Of a stretch of 5,688 nt of DNA, positions 1-5,688 are shown piece by piece; positions within the stretch are counted from its first letter, which is position 1, and each line of letters starts with the position of its first letter. Below the pieces are notes generated by a model. That model ran no database searches and was not told where the DNA came from. It saw only the letters and a list, made by a program, of their open reading frames with translations. Both the position numbers and the translations under genes were made by a program. Origin of the DNA: Pseudomonadota bacterium (GTDB lineage: Bacteria; Pseudomonadota; Alphaproteobacteria; Thalassobaculales; Thalassobaculaceae); NCBI GenBank assembly GCA_027623845.1, contig JAQBUJ010000241.1:1-5688 (forward strand), written 5' to 3'.

Positions 1-51
1 GTCATTCAGCAGATCACGGGCATTTCGCCTGGGGCGTATCCTGAAGCCTGA
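1..51 (+). CDS. 3' end of an upstream gene, possibly an AraC-family regulator (partial)
   Basis: Frame 1 is open from the window edge and ends at TGA 49-51, giving 16 residues, VIQQITGISPGAYPEA. The block TGISPGAY resembles the end of the second helix-turn-helix of AraC/XylS-type regulators, where a TG-x-S/T-P-x-x-Y-R pattern is common near the C-terminus. Here the usual Arg after Tyr is Pro. If right, a transcription factor sits directly upstream of and co-directional with the dioxygenase operon, about 60 bp away, and would be a natural candidate for its regulator. The fragment is very short, so the family call is tentative, and the other two frames cannot be excluded. Only the open frame and stop codon are directly visible. 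Confidence 0.35.
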   Translation, partial: VIQQITGISPGAYPEA

Positions 52-66
52 CAACCAGGCGTTTTG
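46..66 (+). terminator. Weak stem-loop, possible terminator of the upstream gene
   Basis: GCCTG (46-50) and CAGGC (56-60) can pair as a 5-bp GC-rich stem around a 5-nt loop, followed by GTTTTG. The stem begins just before the TGA at 49-51 that closes the partial upstream frame. The stem is short and the T-run has only four bases, so this is at best a weak Rho-independent terminator. It could equally be chance. Confidence 0.25.
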
Positions 67-96
67 CCCATAAACTGCGCCGACAGTTGAAGGTTT

Positions 97-102
97 GAAG
101 GA
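97..102 (+). promoter_or_regulatory. Ribosome binding site deciding the dioxygenase start
   Basis: GAAGGA lies 8 nt before ATG 111. An upstream in-frame ATG at 102 has a similar but slightly weaker GAAGG at 89-93, also 8 nt away. The 111 start is preferred because it makes the N-terminus collinear with E. coli TauD as recalled: 17 residues through the IGA-E/Q block in both proteins. Confidence 0.5.
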
Positions 103-110
103 TGCGCGCG

Positions 111-941
111 ATGGCCACGGCCCTTGATATCAATCCCGTCACACCGTTGATCGGCGCCGAGATTTCCGGCTTGGACCTGTCCAAGCCGCTTTCCGATAAC
201 GTGCTCGGCGCGGTCAAGCAGGCGCTCCGGGATCACCTGGTGTTGTTTTTCCGCGACCAGGATCTCAGCGTCGATGAACAAAAGGATTTTGGCCGGCAGT
301 TCGGCGAACTGCATATCCATCCGGCCCGCGACCGCAACGGGTTGGAGGGGCATCCGGAGATCCTTTATCTCAACGCCGGACCTGATACTTCGCGGGTGAA
401 CGGCGACGAGTGGCATTCCGATGTCACCTGCGACGTGGAGCCGCCGATGGGCAGTATCCTGCGGCTGTTCGAGGTTCCGTCCAACGGCGGCGATACCTTG
501 TTCGCCAGTATGTACGCGGCCTATGACGCGCTTTCCGAGCCGATGAAGGGGTTGCTTGGCGGGCTCTCGGCGGTGCATGACGGCGGGCCCAACTATATTG
601 ACCGCGCCAAGCGCGCCGGGATCTACAATCCCGACAAAGTGTTCCCGGCGAACGCGCACCCGGTGATCCGCACCCATCCGGAAACCGGGCGCAAATCAAT
701 CTTCGTCAACAAGATCTTCACCCAACAAATCGTCGACATACCAAAGGATGAAAGCCGAGCGATCCTGGACTTCCTGTTCCAGCATGTCGCCAAGCCGAAT
801 TTCCAATGCCGGTTTAAATGGGCGGCCAACTCGATAGCGTTCTGGGATAACCGCTGCGCCCTGCATCACGCAATGTGGGACTACTATCCCGAGGTGCGAC
901 GCGGCTACCGGGTGACGATCAAAGGCGACGCGCCGTTTTAA
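111..941 (+). CDS. TauD/TfdA-family Fe(II)/2-oxoglutarate-dependent dioxygenase
   Basis: A 276-aa cytosolic dioxygenase of the usual TauD length. The family couples decarboxylation of 2-oxoglutarate to hydroxylation of a substrate C-H, often next to a sulfonate, sulfate ester or other heteroatom group. Visible iron ligands are the WHSD motif (His102, Asp104) and the distal His in DNRCALHHA (His252). The C-terminal RRGYRVTI block (Arg263/264 and Arg267) supplies the arginines expected to bind 2-oxoglutarate and an acidic substrate. The N-terminal block PLIGAEISGLDLSKPL and the central GGDTLFAS and FVNKIFT blocks are also family-typical. The start at 111 is chosen over ATG 102 by ribosome binding site and alignment to TauD; the longer form would be 279 aa. 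The gene is the first of an operon with the dimethylformamidase-like gene 20 bp downstream. Several taurine-contact positions differ from E. coli TauD, so the substrate is unknown and tauD is not assigned. Confidence 0.93.
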   Translation: MATALDINPVTPLIGAEISGLDLSKPLSDNVLGAVKQALRDHLVLFFRDQDLSVDEQKDFGRQFGELHIHPARDRNGLEGHPEILYLNAGPDTSRVNGDEWHSDVTCDVEPPMGSILRLFEVPSNGGDTLFASMYAAYDALSEPMKGLLGGLSAVHDGGPNYIDRAKRAGIYNPDKVFPANAHPVIRTHPETGRKSIFVNKIFTQQIVDIPKDESRAILDFLFQHVAKPNFQCRFKWAANSIAFWDNRCALHHAMWDYYPEVRRGYRVTIKGDAPF

Positions 942-950
942 TGAAGCATT

Positions 951-954
951 GGAG
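951..954 (+). promoter_or_regulatory. Ribosome binding site for the dimethylformamidase-like gene
   Basis: GGAG is placed 7 nt before ATG 962. This favours 962 over two other in-frame starts: ATG 941, which overlaps the dioxygenase stop as TAATG but has no well-placed Shine-Dalgarno, and ATG 875, which lies far inside the dioxygenase gene. Confidence 0.65.
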
Positions 955-961
955 ATCTCCC

Positions 962-3169
962 ATGCCCCGTATCCCCATTGTCGGTTACGCCGATCGTTTC
1001 TCGCTGCAGCCGGGCGAGACCATCGAATTCAAGGTTTCCAGCGGTTCGGCGGAACCCTATGCGGCGCGGCTGGTGCGGGTGATTTCCGGTGACCCCAGTC
1101 CGGAGGGACCGGGGTTGATCGAGCAGGACATCGCCGCCGATTTCGCGGCGCACTACCCGTCGCGTTTTCAGCCGTCGCATCTCGGCTCCTATATGCAAGT
1201 CACGGCGGCAGCGTCGCTGGAGGGGTTGGAGAGCTTTACCTTCGGCGCGACGATCGGGCCGACCACGCCGGATCGCGGCCAACAAGGCGTCATCGGGCGC
1301 TTTGATCCCAAGTCCGGCGCCGGCCTGGCTCTGGTGATCGGCCCCAATGGGGCGGCGGTTCTGGCCGGTGACGGTTCCGGCCCGATGGTCTCGACGGCGA
1401 CCGGCAAACCGCTGGTGGCGCAGCGCTGGTATCGGGTCTGGGCAAGTTATGACGCTGCGACCGGGACTTTGCGGGTCGGTCAACAGCCGCTCGTGGCTCG
1501 GGTTGACGCCGATGACGCCGGAACGGCCGAGAACGCCGCCGCCACGGCGCCGAGCATCCCGCCGGGTTCACCGCTGATCGTTGCGGCGCTCGGCGCCGGG
1601 CCAGTCTCCAACCACTATAACGGTAAGATCGAACGGCCGTTCGTGCTGAACGGTGTTCCAGGCGATGAAACGATCATGGCGATCGCCTCCGGCGGCGCGC
1701 ATGGCGGGCTGGTCGCCGCTTGGGATTTTTCGCAAGATGTGTCCGGGCCGAATGCGCCGGATGTCGGCCCGAACGGCCTCAACGGCGCCCTGGTCAACCT
1801 GCCGACCCGGGCGGTGAAGGGCGCCCGCTGGGACGGCAGCGCCTTTGACTGGACGAAAAAACCCGAACACTACGCCGCCGTACATTTTCACGACGACGAT
1901 CTCTATGATTGTGGCTGGGAGACTGATTTCAGCTTCACCGTCCCCAATGATTTCAAAAGCGGTGTCTACGCCGCCAGGCTGAAGACCAGCGCCGGCGACG
2001 AGGAGATGGTGCCGTTCTTCGTCACCGCGCCCAAGGGCAAACCGCGCGCCAGGATATGCGTGCTGATCCCGACCTTCACCTATACGGTCTATTCCAACAT
2101 TGCGCGCGGCAACACCACGGACTCCATGCGCGAACGGATGGCCGAATGGGGCGCCAGTCCCTACAGCACCGATGATCATCCGCAGTTCGGTCTGTCGACT
2201 TATAATTATCACTCCGACGGCAGCGGCATCGGCTATTCTTCGCGCCGCCGACCGATCATCACCATGCGTTCAAACGTGATCTCCTACCCCGAGGTGCGGG
2301 GCTCCGGTTGCCGGCATTTCCCGGCTGACAGTCATCTCTGGTACTGGCTGGAGACCAAGGGGCACGACTTCGATGTGATCACCGATGACGAGTTGCATGC
2401 TTGGGGCAAGGAGGCCATCGCCGGTTATGACCTGGTGATCACCTGCTCGCATCCGGAATATCATACGCCGGGCTCGCTCGACGCCTTGCAGGATTATGTC
2501 GATGGCGGCGGACGGTTCCTCTATCTCGGCGGCAATGGGTTTTACTGGAAGGTCGCGGTCAGCGCCGGCTGGCCGGATGCGGTTGAGATCCGCCGCGGCG
2601 AGGGCGGTATCCGCGCCTGGGCCGCCGATCCGGGGGAGTATTACAACGCTTTCGACGGTACCTATGGCGGGCTTTGGCGCCGCAATGGTCGGGCGCCGCA
2701 GGTGCTGGCCGGTGTCGGCTTCTCCTCTCAGGGCGATCATGACGGCGGGCCGTATAAGCGCACACCGGCATCTTATGATCCCGAAGTGGCCTGGATCTTC
2801 GAGGGGATCGAGGGTGATCTGATCGGTGATTTCGGCCTTGCCGGCGGCGGCGCGGCGGGCTTTGAGCTGGACCGGGCGGATACTCGGTTGGGCACGCCGC
2901 TCAATGCGGTGGTGCTCGCCACCTCCAGCGATCACGGCGATGGTTTCGTGCTGGTGCCGGAGGATATTTTAACCCATCACGACACTTGGCCGCATGAGCC
3001 GGTCGAGGATTTGATCCGCGCCGATATCGTCTATTTCGAGACCGCCAATGGCGGCGCGGTGTTTTCGGTCGGCTCGATCACCTTTTGCGGCGCCTTGCCG
3101 ATCAATGGCGGCGACAACAATGTCTCGGCCATGGTCGACAATGTGGTGCGGCGGTTTTTGGGGAATTGA
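962..3169 (+). CDS. N,N-dimethylformamidase large (beta) subunit-like hydrolase
   Basis: A 735-aa protein, close to the roughly 760 residues of characterised dimethylformamidase large subunits. That enzyme hydrolyses N,N-dimethylformamide to dimethylamine and formate using a mononuclear iron held by two Tyr and one Glu. Domains in order: a beta-rich N-terminal region; a LamG/concanavalin-like jelly roll (about 67-235); a further beta segment (about 250-355); then a glutamine-amidotransferase-like alpha/beta domain (about 362 onward) with the family-typical stretches YTVYSN (374-379), STYNYHSDGSG (412-422) and HPEYHTPGSLDAL (497-509). Tyr377, Tyr414 or Tyr416, and Glu499 are candidate iron ligands, assigned by motif and spacing from memory rather than by alignment. 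No signal peptide is seen, so it is probably cytosolic. It sits 20 bp after the dioxygenase gene, in the same operon. The small subunit of the known enzyme is not encoded in the window. Family membership is well supported; activity on dimethylformamide itself is not established. Confidence 0.88.
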   Translation: MPRIPIVGYADRFSLQPGETIEFKVSSGSAEPYAARLVRVISGDPSPEGPGLIEQDIAADFAAHYPSRFQPSHLGSYMQVTAAASLEGLESFTFGATIGPTTPDRGQQGVIGRFDPKSGAGLALVIGPNGAAVLAGDGSGPMVSTATGKPLVAQRWYRVWASYDAATGTLRVGQQPLVARVDADDAGTAENAAATAPSIPPGSPLIVAALGAGPVSNHYNGKIERPFVLNGVPGDETIMAIASGGAHGGLVAAWDFSQDVSGPNAPDVGPNGLNGALVNLPTRAVKGARWDGSAFDWTKKPEHYAAVHFHDDDLYDCGWETDFSFTVPNDFKSGVYAARLKTSAGDEEMVPFFVTAPKGKPRARICVLIPTFTYTVYSNIARGNTTDSMRERMAEWGASPYSTDDHPQFGLSTYNYHSDGSGIGYSSRRRPIITMRSNVISYPEVRGSGCRHFPADSHLWYWLETKGHDFDVITDDELHAWGKEAIAGYDLVITCSHPEYHTPGSLDALQDYVDGGGRFLYLGGNGFYWKVAVSAGWPDAVEIRRGEGGIRAWAADPGEYYNAFDGTYGGLWRRNGRAPQVLAGVGFSSQGDHDGGPYKRTPASYDPEVAWIFEGIEGDLIGDFGLAGGGAAGFELDRADTRLGTPLNAVVLATSSDHGDGFVLVPEDILTHHDTWPHEPVEDLIRADIVYFETANGGAVFSVGSITFCGALPINGGDNNVSAMVDNVVRRFLGN

Positions 3170-3173
3170 GGGA

Positions 3174-3200
3174 TGGTCGTTGGGGTGACCAGCGTTTTTT
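3174..3200 (+). terminator. Putative Rho-independent terminator after the dimethylformamidase-like gene
   Basis: TGGTC (3174-3178) pairs with GACCA (3187-3191) across an 8-nt loop, and a run of six T follows at 3195-3200 after a GCG spacer. It starts 5 bp past the TGA of the + strand gene, where a terminator would be expected between convergent genes. The stem is only 5 bp. An overlapping alternative hairpin, GCGTT (3192-3196) with AACGC (3203-3207), is also possible. No matching T-run for the - strand gene is seen, so it does not look bidirectional. Confidence 0.45.
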
Positions 3201-3219
3201 AGAACGCGAAGCCTCGTCC

Positions 3220-4569
3220 TCAATCTTTCTGCGTCAGGATCTCGCGCTGGGTTTTGCCCTTGTACTCGGTGCGGAACAGGCCGCGCTTCTGTAATTCCGG
3301 GACGATCAGGTCGACGAAATCCTCGATCGCGCCCGGTGAGTGGGTCGCCGAGATCATGAATCCGTCGCCGCCGACCGTGTCGATATAGGCTTCCATCTGG
3401 TCGGCGATGCTGATGGGGGTGCCGACGAATTGCGGCAGACTGACGCTTTGGCCGTGCCGGGTCGCCGTTTCAGCCACCGTCATTGGCGTGCCGTCGGGTT
3501 TGCGGAACCGGGTGCGCATGCGGAAAAGTTCGGGCTCCTGGCGCTCGGTCATCAGGGCGTCCGGCGGTATTTTCGAGAGATCAAAATCCAGATGCGCCGA
3601 CAGGATCGCCATCCCACCCTCCAGCGGCACCAGGCTGTTATGCTCTTCTTGTTTTTCCAGGGCTTCGGCTTGCGACGCGCCGATGATCGGCTGCATGCCG
3701 AACAGGATCTTGCAGGTGTCGGGATCGCGGCCGATATCCGCCATTTGCCCCTTGATCGAGGCGAAATAGGCGGCGGCATCGACGGCGCGGGGTTGGATGG
3801 CGAAGATCGCGTCGGCGTATTTTACCGCGAAATCCTGACCCTTGGGCGAGGTGCCGGCCTGCAGGATCGCCGGGCCGTTCTGCGGTGAGCGGGTCACGTT
3901 CAACGGGCCGCGCGACTTGAAGAACCGGCCCTCATGCTCAATCCGATGCACCTTGTCGGGATCGGCGAAGATTGCGTTCTCGCGGTCCATCACCACCGCG
4001 TCCTCGTCCCAGGAACGCCAGAGCTTTTGGCAAACCTCCATAAACTCATGCGCCCGGTCATAGCGGGTGTCGGCGGATTGGCGCTCCTCACCGTAATTGG
4101 CGGCCTGATTGCTGTTGATCGAGGTGACGACGTTCCAGCCGGCCCGGCCCTCGGTCAGATGATCCAGCGAGGCCCAGAGACGGGCGGCGTAGAAGGGATG
4201 GCTGTGGCTTACCGAGAAGGTTGAGGCGACGCCGATCCGCTTGGTCACCGCCGCCATGAAGGACAGCAGCGGGATCGGGTCGTGTTCCGGCGCCTGGGTG
4301 GCGTTTCGCAACGCCGGTCCCATGCTGCCGCCGAAGGTATCGGCGATGTAGTTCAAGTCGGCGAAGAAGACGGTGTCGAACAAGCCACGCTCGCAGACTT
4401 TGGCGATGTGCTGATACAGTTCCGGGCGGCTCCAATCATAGCCGGCCTTGGCGGTCTCGGGATGCCGCCACATGGCGAGACTGTGATAGGTCGGGCCATG
4501 CACCAGAAACTGGGCGAGGTGCATCTTCGGCTTGGATTTGGACTTGCTGTTCTTCGTTGAGGCGGCCAT
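3220..4569 (-). CDS. LLM-class flavin-dependent monooxygenase, NtaA/SnaA/DszA subfamily
   Basis: A 449-aa bacterial-luciferase-like TIM-barrel monooxygenase of normal subfamily length. Members (nitrilotriacetate and EDTA monooxygenases, dibenzothiophene sulfone monooxygenase DszA, dimethylsulfide monooxygenase) use FMNH2 supplied by a separate reductase and O2 to cleave C-N or C-S bonds. Subfamily blocks visible in order: FFADLNYI (68-75), LTEGRAGWNVVTS (138-150), NYG (158-160), YDRAHEF (170-176), HEGRFFKSRGPLN (212-224) and QAGTSPKGQDFA (237-248). The start at 4569 has no strong Shine-Dalgarno. It adds a Lys/Ser-rich 15-residue leader before Met16 (ATG 4524-4522), where family similarity begins, so the shorter start is possible. 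The gene converges on the dioxygenase/dimethylformamidase-like operon and lies 56 bp downstream of the PDZ protein gene on the same strand. No flavin reductase is in the window. The substrate cannot be read from the sequence. Confidence 0.92.
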   Translation of the reverse strand: MAASTKNSKSKSKPKMHLAQFLVHGPTYHSLAMWRHPETAKAGYDWSRPELYQHIAKVCERGLFDTVFFADLNYIADTFGGSMGPALRNATQAPEHDPIPLLSFMAAVTKRIGVASTFSVSHSHPFYAARLWASLDHLTEGRAGWNVVTSINSNQAANYGEERQSADTRYDRAHEFMEVCQKLWRSWDEDAVVMDRENAIFADPDKVHRIEHEGRFFKSRGPLNVTRSPQNGPAILQAGTSPKGQDFAVKYADAIFAIQPRAVDAAAYFASIKGQMADIGRDPDTCKILFGMQPIIGASQAEALEKQEEHNSLVPLEGGMAILSAHLDFDLSKIPPDALMTERQEPELFRMRTRFRKPDGTPMTVAETATRHGQSVSLPQFVGTPISIADQMEAYIDTVGGDGFMISATHSPGAIEDFVDLIVPELQKRGLFRTEYKGKTQREILTQKD

Positions 4570-4625
4570 GCGGGGGTTCCGGTACGCGAGGGTTATTGTT
4601 GATCGTCGGTGATCCTATAGATCGG

Positions 4626-5663
4626 TCAATAAGAAGGCTTCATCCGCAGCCATTTCATCCGGTCACCGCTTTCGATGACGATATTGATGACATTCTCGCC
4701 CCGCAGAATTTTAAGCGGCACCTCGACTCCGGCCGCGCCTAACCCCCAAAGCAGGCGGAAAAAGCGGTCCATTTCCCGCACCGGCCGTTCCGCCACGCCC
4801 AGCATGACATCACCACGCCTGACACCCGCCGCCTCGGCCGGACTGTCGGCGGCCACCCGGTTCACCACCAGCACGCCGTCAACCTCGACCGGATAGACGC
4901 CAATCCACGGGCGGGCCGGCTCGCTTGAGCGTCCGAACGCCAAGAGATCCGAGAGGATCGGCTTAAGCAGATCGATGGGCACGAACAGATTGCCCGGCGG
5001 ACCACTGCCGTCGCCAATGAGATCGCGGATGACTAGAGAGCCGACACCCAGCAATTTACCATCCTGACTAAACAACCCGGCGCCTTGGTGGGCGCGCAGC
5101 GGCGGCGTGGTGAAAATCCCGCTTTCCAGAAGGTAGTCCCAGGCGCCGGCGAAGGGACGGCGGCTGAGCACCAGCGCCATGGTTGCGTGATCGTTACCCC
5201 CAGTGGCGGCGGCGACCACGTAATCCGCCTCTGCGAGCCTCGCTGATTTACCCAGTTTCGCGGCCTTCACTCCTAACGGTTGCTGAGCCTTGAGAAGGCC
5301 GAACCCGCTGGCATGATCATAGGCTACGAACTCCGCCGGGACCGGCTCGCCGCCCGGCGCCGCCACCCGCAGGGCGCTGGCTTCAAGAATGAGGTAGCCG
5401 ATGGTCAGAATCAGGCCGTCATCGCCGATCAGGATGCCGCTGCCCGAGCGTTCGGTTCCAAGAATTGGCGCGGTCCGGGCATTGAGGGGAACCGAACTCA
5501 TGACCCGGACCACCGATTGCAGCGGGTCGAAGGCTTCGGCGGCTTTGGCGGTCCGAGGCGCTATGCTGCAAGCCAGGACAAGGCAAAAGACCAAGACGGA
5601 TCGGCCAAACAACCTTGGCGACGCCGCCTTTTGGTGGCTCGATCGTCCGAAAAAGCTTTGCAT
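4626..5663 (-). CDS. Exported PDZ-domain protein with degenerate HtrA-like (pseudo)protease domain
   Basis: A 345-aa protein starting at ATG 5663, chosen because AGGAG lies 6 nt upstream; a TTG at 5687 would add 8 residues. The N-terminus has a basic stretch, a hydrophobic core (SVLVFCLVLACSIA, about 22-35) and a TAKA-AEA site near residue 41, consistent with a Sec signal peptide; Cys32 gives only a poor lipobox. Next is a chymotrypsin-fold S1C-type domain (about 50-240) with the recognisable frame GSGILIGDDGLILT. The catalytic positions appear replaced: TAAH reads TIGY (Tyr90 for His), the TDLALL-type motif reads SGFGLL (Gly120 for Asp), and GNSGG reads HQGAG (Gly194 for Ser). A PDZ domain follows (about 250-334), with RPWIGV at its start and ADSPAEAAGVRRGDVML as its core. 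It is likely a periplasmic or envelope-anchored binding or scaffold protein rather than a protease. Its target is unknown. Confidence 0.85.
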   Translation of the reverse strand: MQSFFGRSSHQKAASPRLFGRSVLVFCLVLACSIAPRTAKAAEAFDPLQSVVRVMSSVPLNARTAPILGTERSGSGILIGDDGLILTIGYLILEASALRVAAPGGEPVPAEFVAYDHASGFGLLKAQQPLGVKAAKLGKSARLAEADYVVAAATGGNDHATMALVLSRRPFAGAWDYLLESGIFTTPPLRAHQGAGLFSQDGKLLGVGSLVIRDLIGDGSGPPGNLFVPIDLLKPILSDLLAFGRSSEPARPWIGVYPVEVDGVLVVNRVAADSPAEAAGVRRGDVMLGVAERPVREMDRFFRLLWGLGAAGVEVPLKILRGENVINIVIESGDRMKWLRMKPSY

Positions 5664-5669
5664 GCCGGT

Positions 5670-5674
5670 CTCCT
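5670..5674 (-). promoter_or_regulatory. Ribosome binding site for the PDZ protein gene
   Basis: On the - strand AGGAG precedes ATG 5663 with a 6-nt spacer (ACCGGC). It is the best Shine-Dalgarno match near this gene and supports the 345-aa start over the edge-adjacent TTG. Confidence 0.6.
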
Positions 5675-5688
5675 GGACAATGGCCAAT

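Noticed and set aside
6..677. 223-codon - strand open frame across the dioxygenase gene
   Set aside because: It is opposite the TauD-family gene, including its iron-binding motif region, and its translation resembles no family I recognise.
951..960. Perfect 10-bp palindrome GGAGATCTCC before the hydrolase start
   Set aside because: The half-sites leave too small a loop for a hairpin, and the GGAG half is explained as the ribosome binding site. It is too short to call an operator.
1568..2212. 214-codon - strand open frame opposite the dimethylformamidase-like gene (with a similar one at 2270-2935)
   Set aside because: Both mirror the codon structure of the real gene, show no domain or ribosome binding site that stands out, and overlap conserved catalytic-domain sequence on the other strand.
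3340..3888. 182-codon + strand open frame opposite the flavin monooxygenase gene
   Set aside because: It is antisense to a gene with clear family motifs, its translation shows no recognisable domain, and such frames arise readily opposite GC-rich coding DNA.
4570..4625. Possible promoter for the flavin monooxygenase in the 56-bp gap (TTGACC on the - strand at 4628-4623)
   Set aside because: No acceptable -10 box lies 16-18 nt downstream of the TTGACC. Repeated GATC motifs there give only 4-bp pairings. The gap is left without a called signal.

Overview
The window is GC-rich bacterial DNA with strong G/C preference at third codon positions. Gene content (TauD-type dioxygenase, N,N-dimethylformamidase-like hydrolase, NtaA-type flavin monooxygenase) and codon style suggest an alphaproteobacterium, perhaps Rhodospirillales-like. 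That placement is an inference from style, not a database match.

Layout. Bases 1-51 (+) look like the last 16 codons of an upstream gene, possibly an AraC-type regulator, followed by a short stem-loop. Next come two + strand genes 20 bp apart: a 276-aa TauD/TfdA-family Fe(II)/2-oxoglutarate dioxygenase (111-941) and a 735-aa protein resembling the large subunit of N,N-dimethylformamidase (962-3169). A 50-bp convergent gap carries a plausible terminator. On the - strand lie a 449-aa NtaA/SnaA/DszA-type flavin monooxygenase (4569-3220) and, upstream of it by 56 bp, a 345-aa exported PDZ protein with a trypsin-like domain whose three catalytic positions all appear to be lost (5663-4626).

How the genes may fit together. 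The dioxygenase and the amidohydrolase-like gene form a clear two-gene operon. With the neighbouring convergent flavin monooxygenase they make three enzymes typical of scavenging small N- or S-containing organic compounds: two kinds of C-H or heteroatom oxygenation plus one amide-type hydrolysis. A shared substrate is inference only. No transporter, flavin reductase or dimethylformamidase small subunit is present in the window. The PDZ pseudoprotease is probably an envelope protein unrelated to this catabolism, although it is co-oriented with the monooxygenase gene.

No tRNA, rRNA, CRISPR array, insertion sequence or notable repeat was seen. All four main genes are intact.
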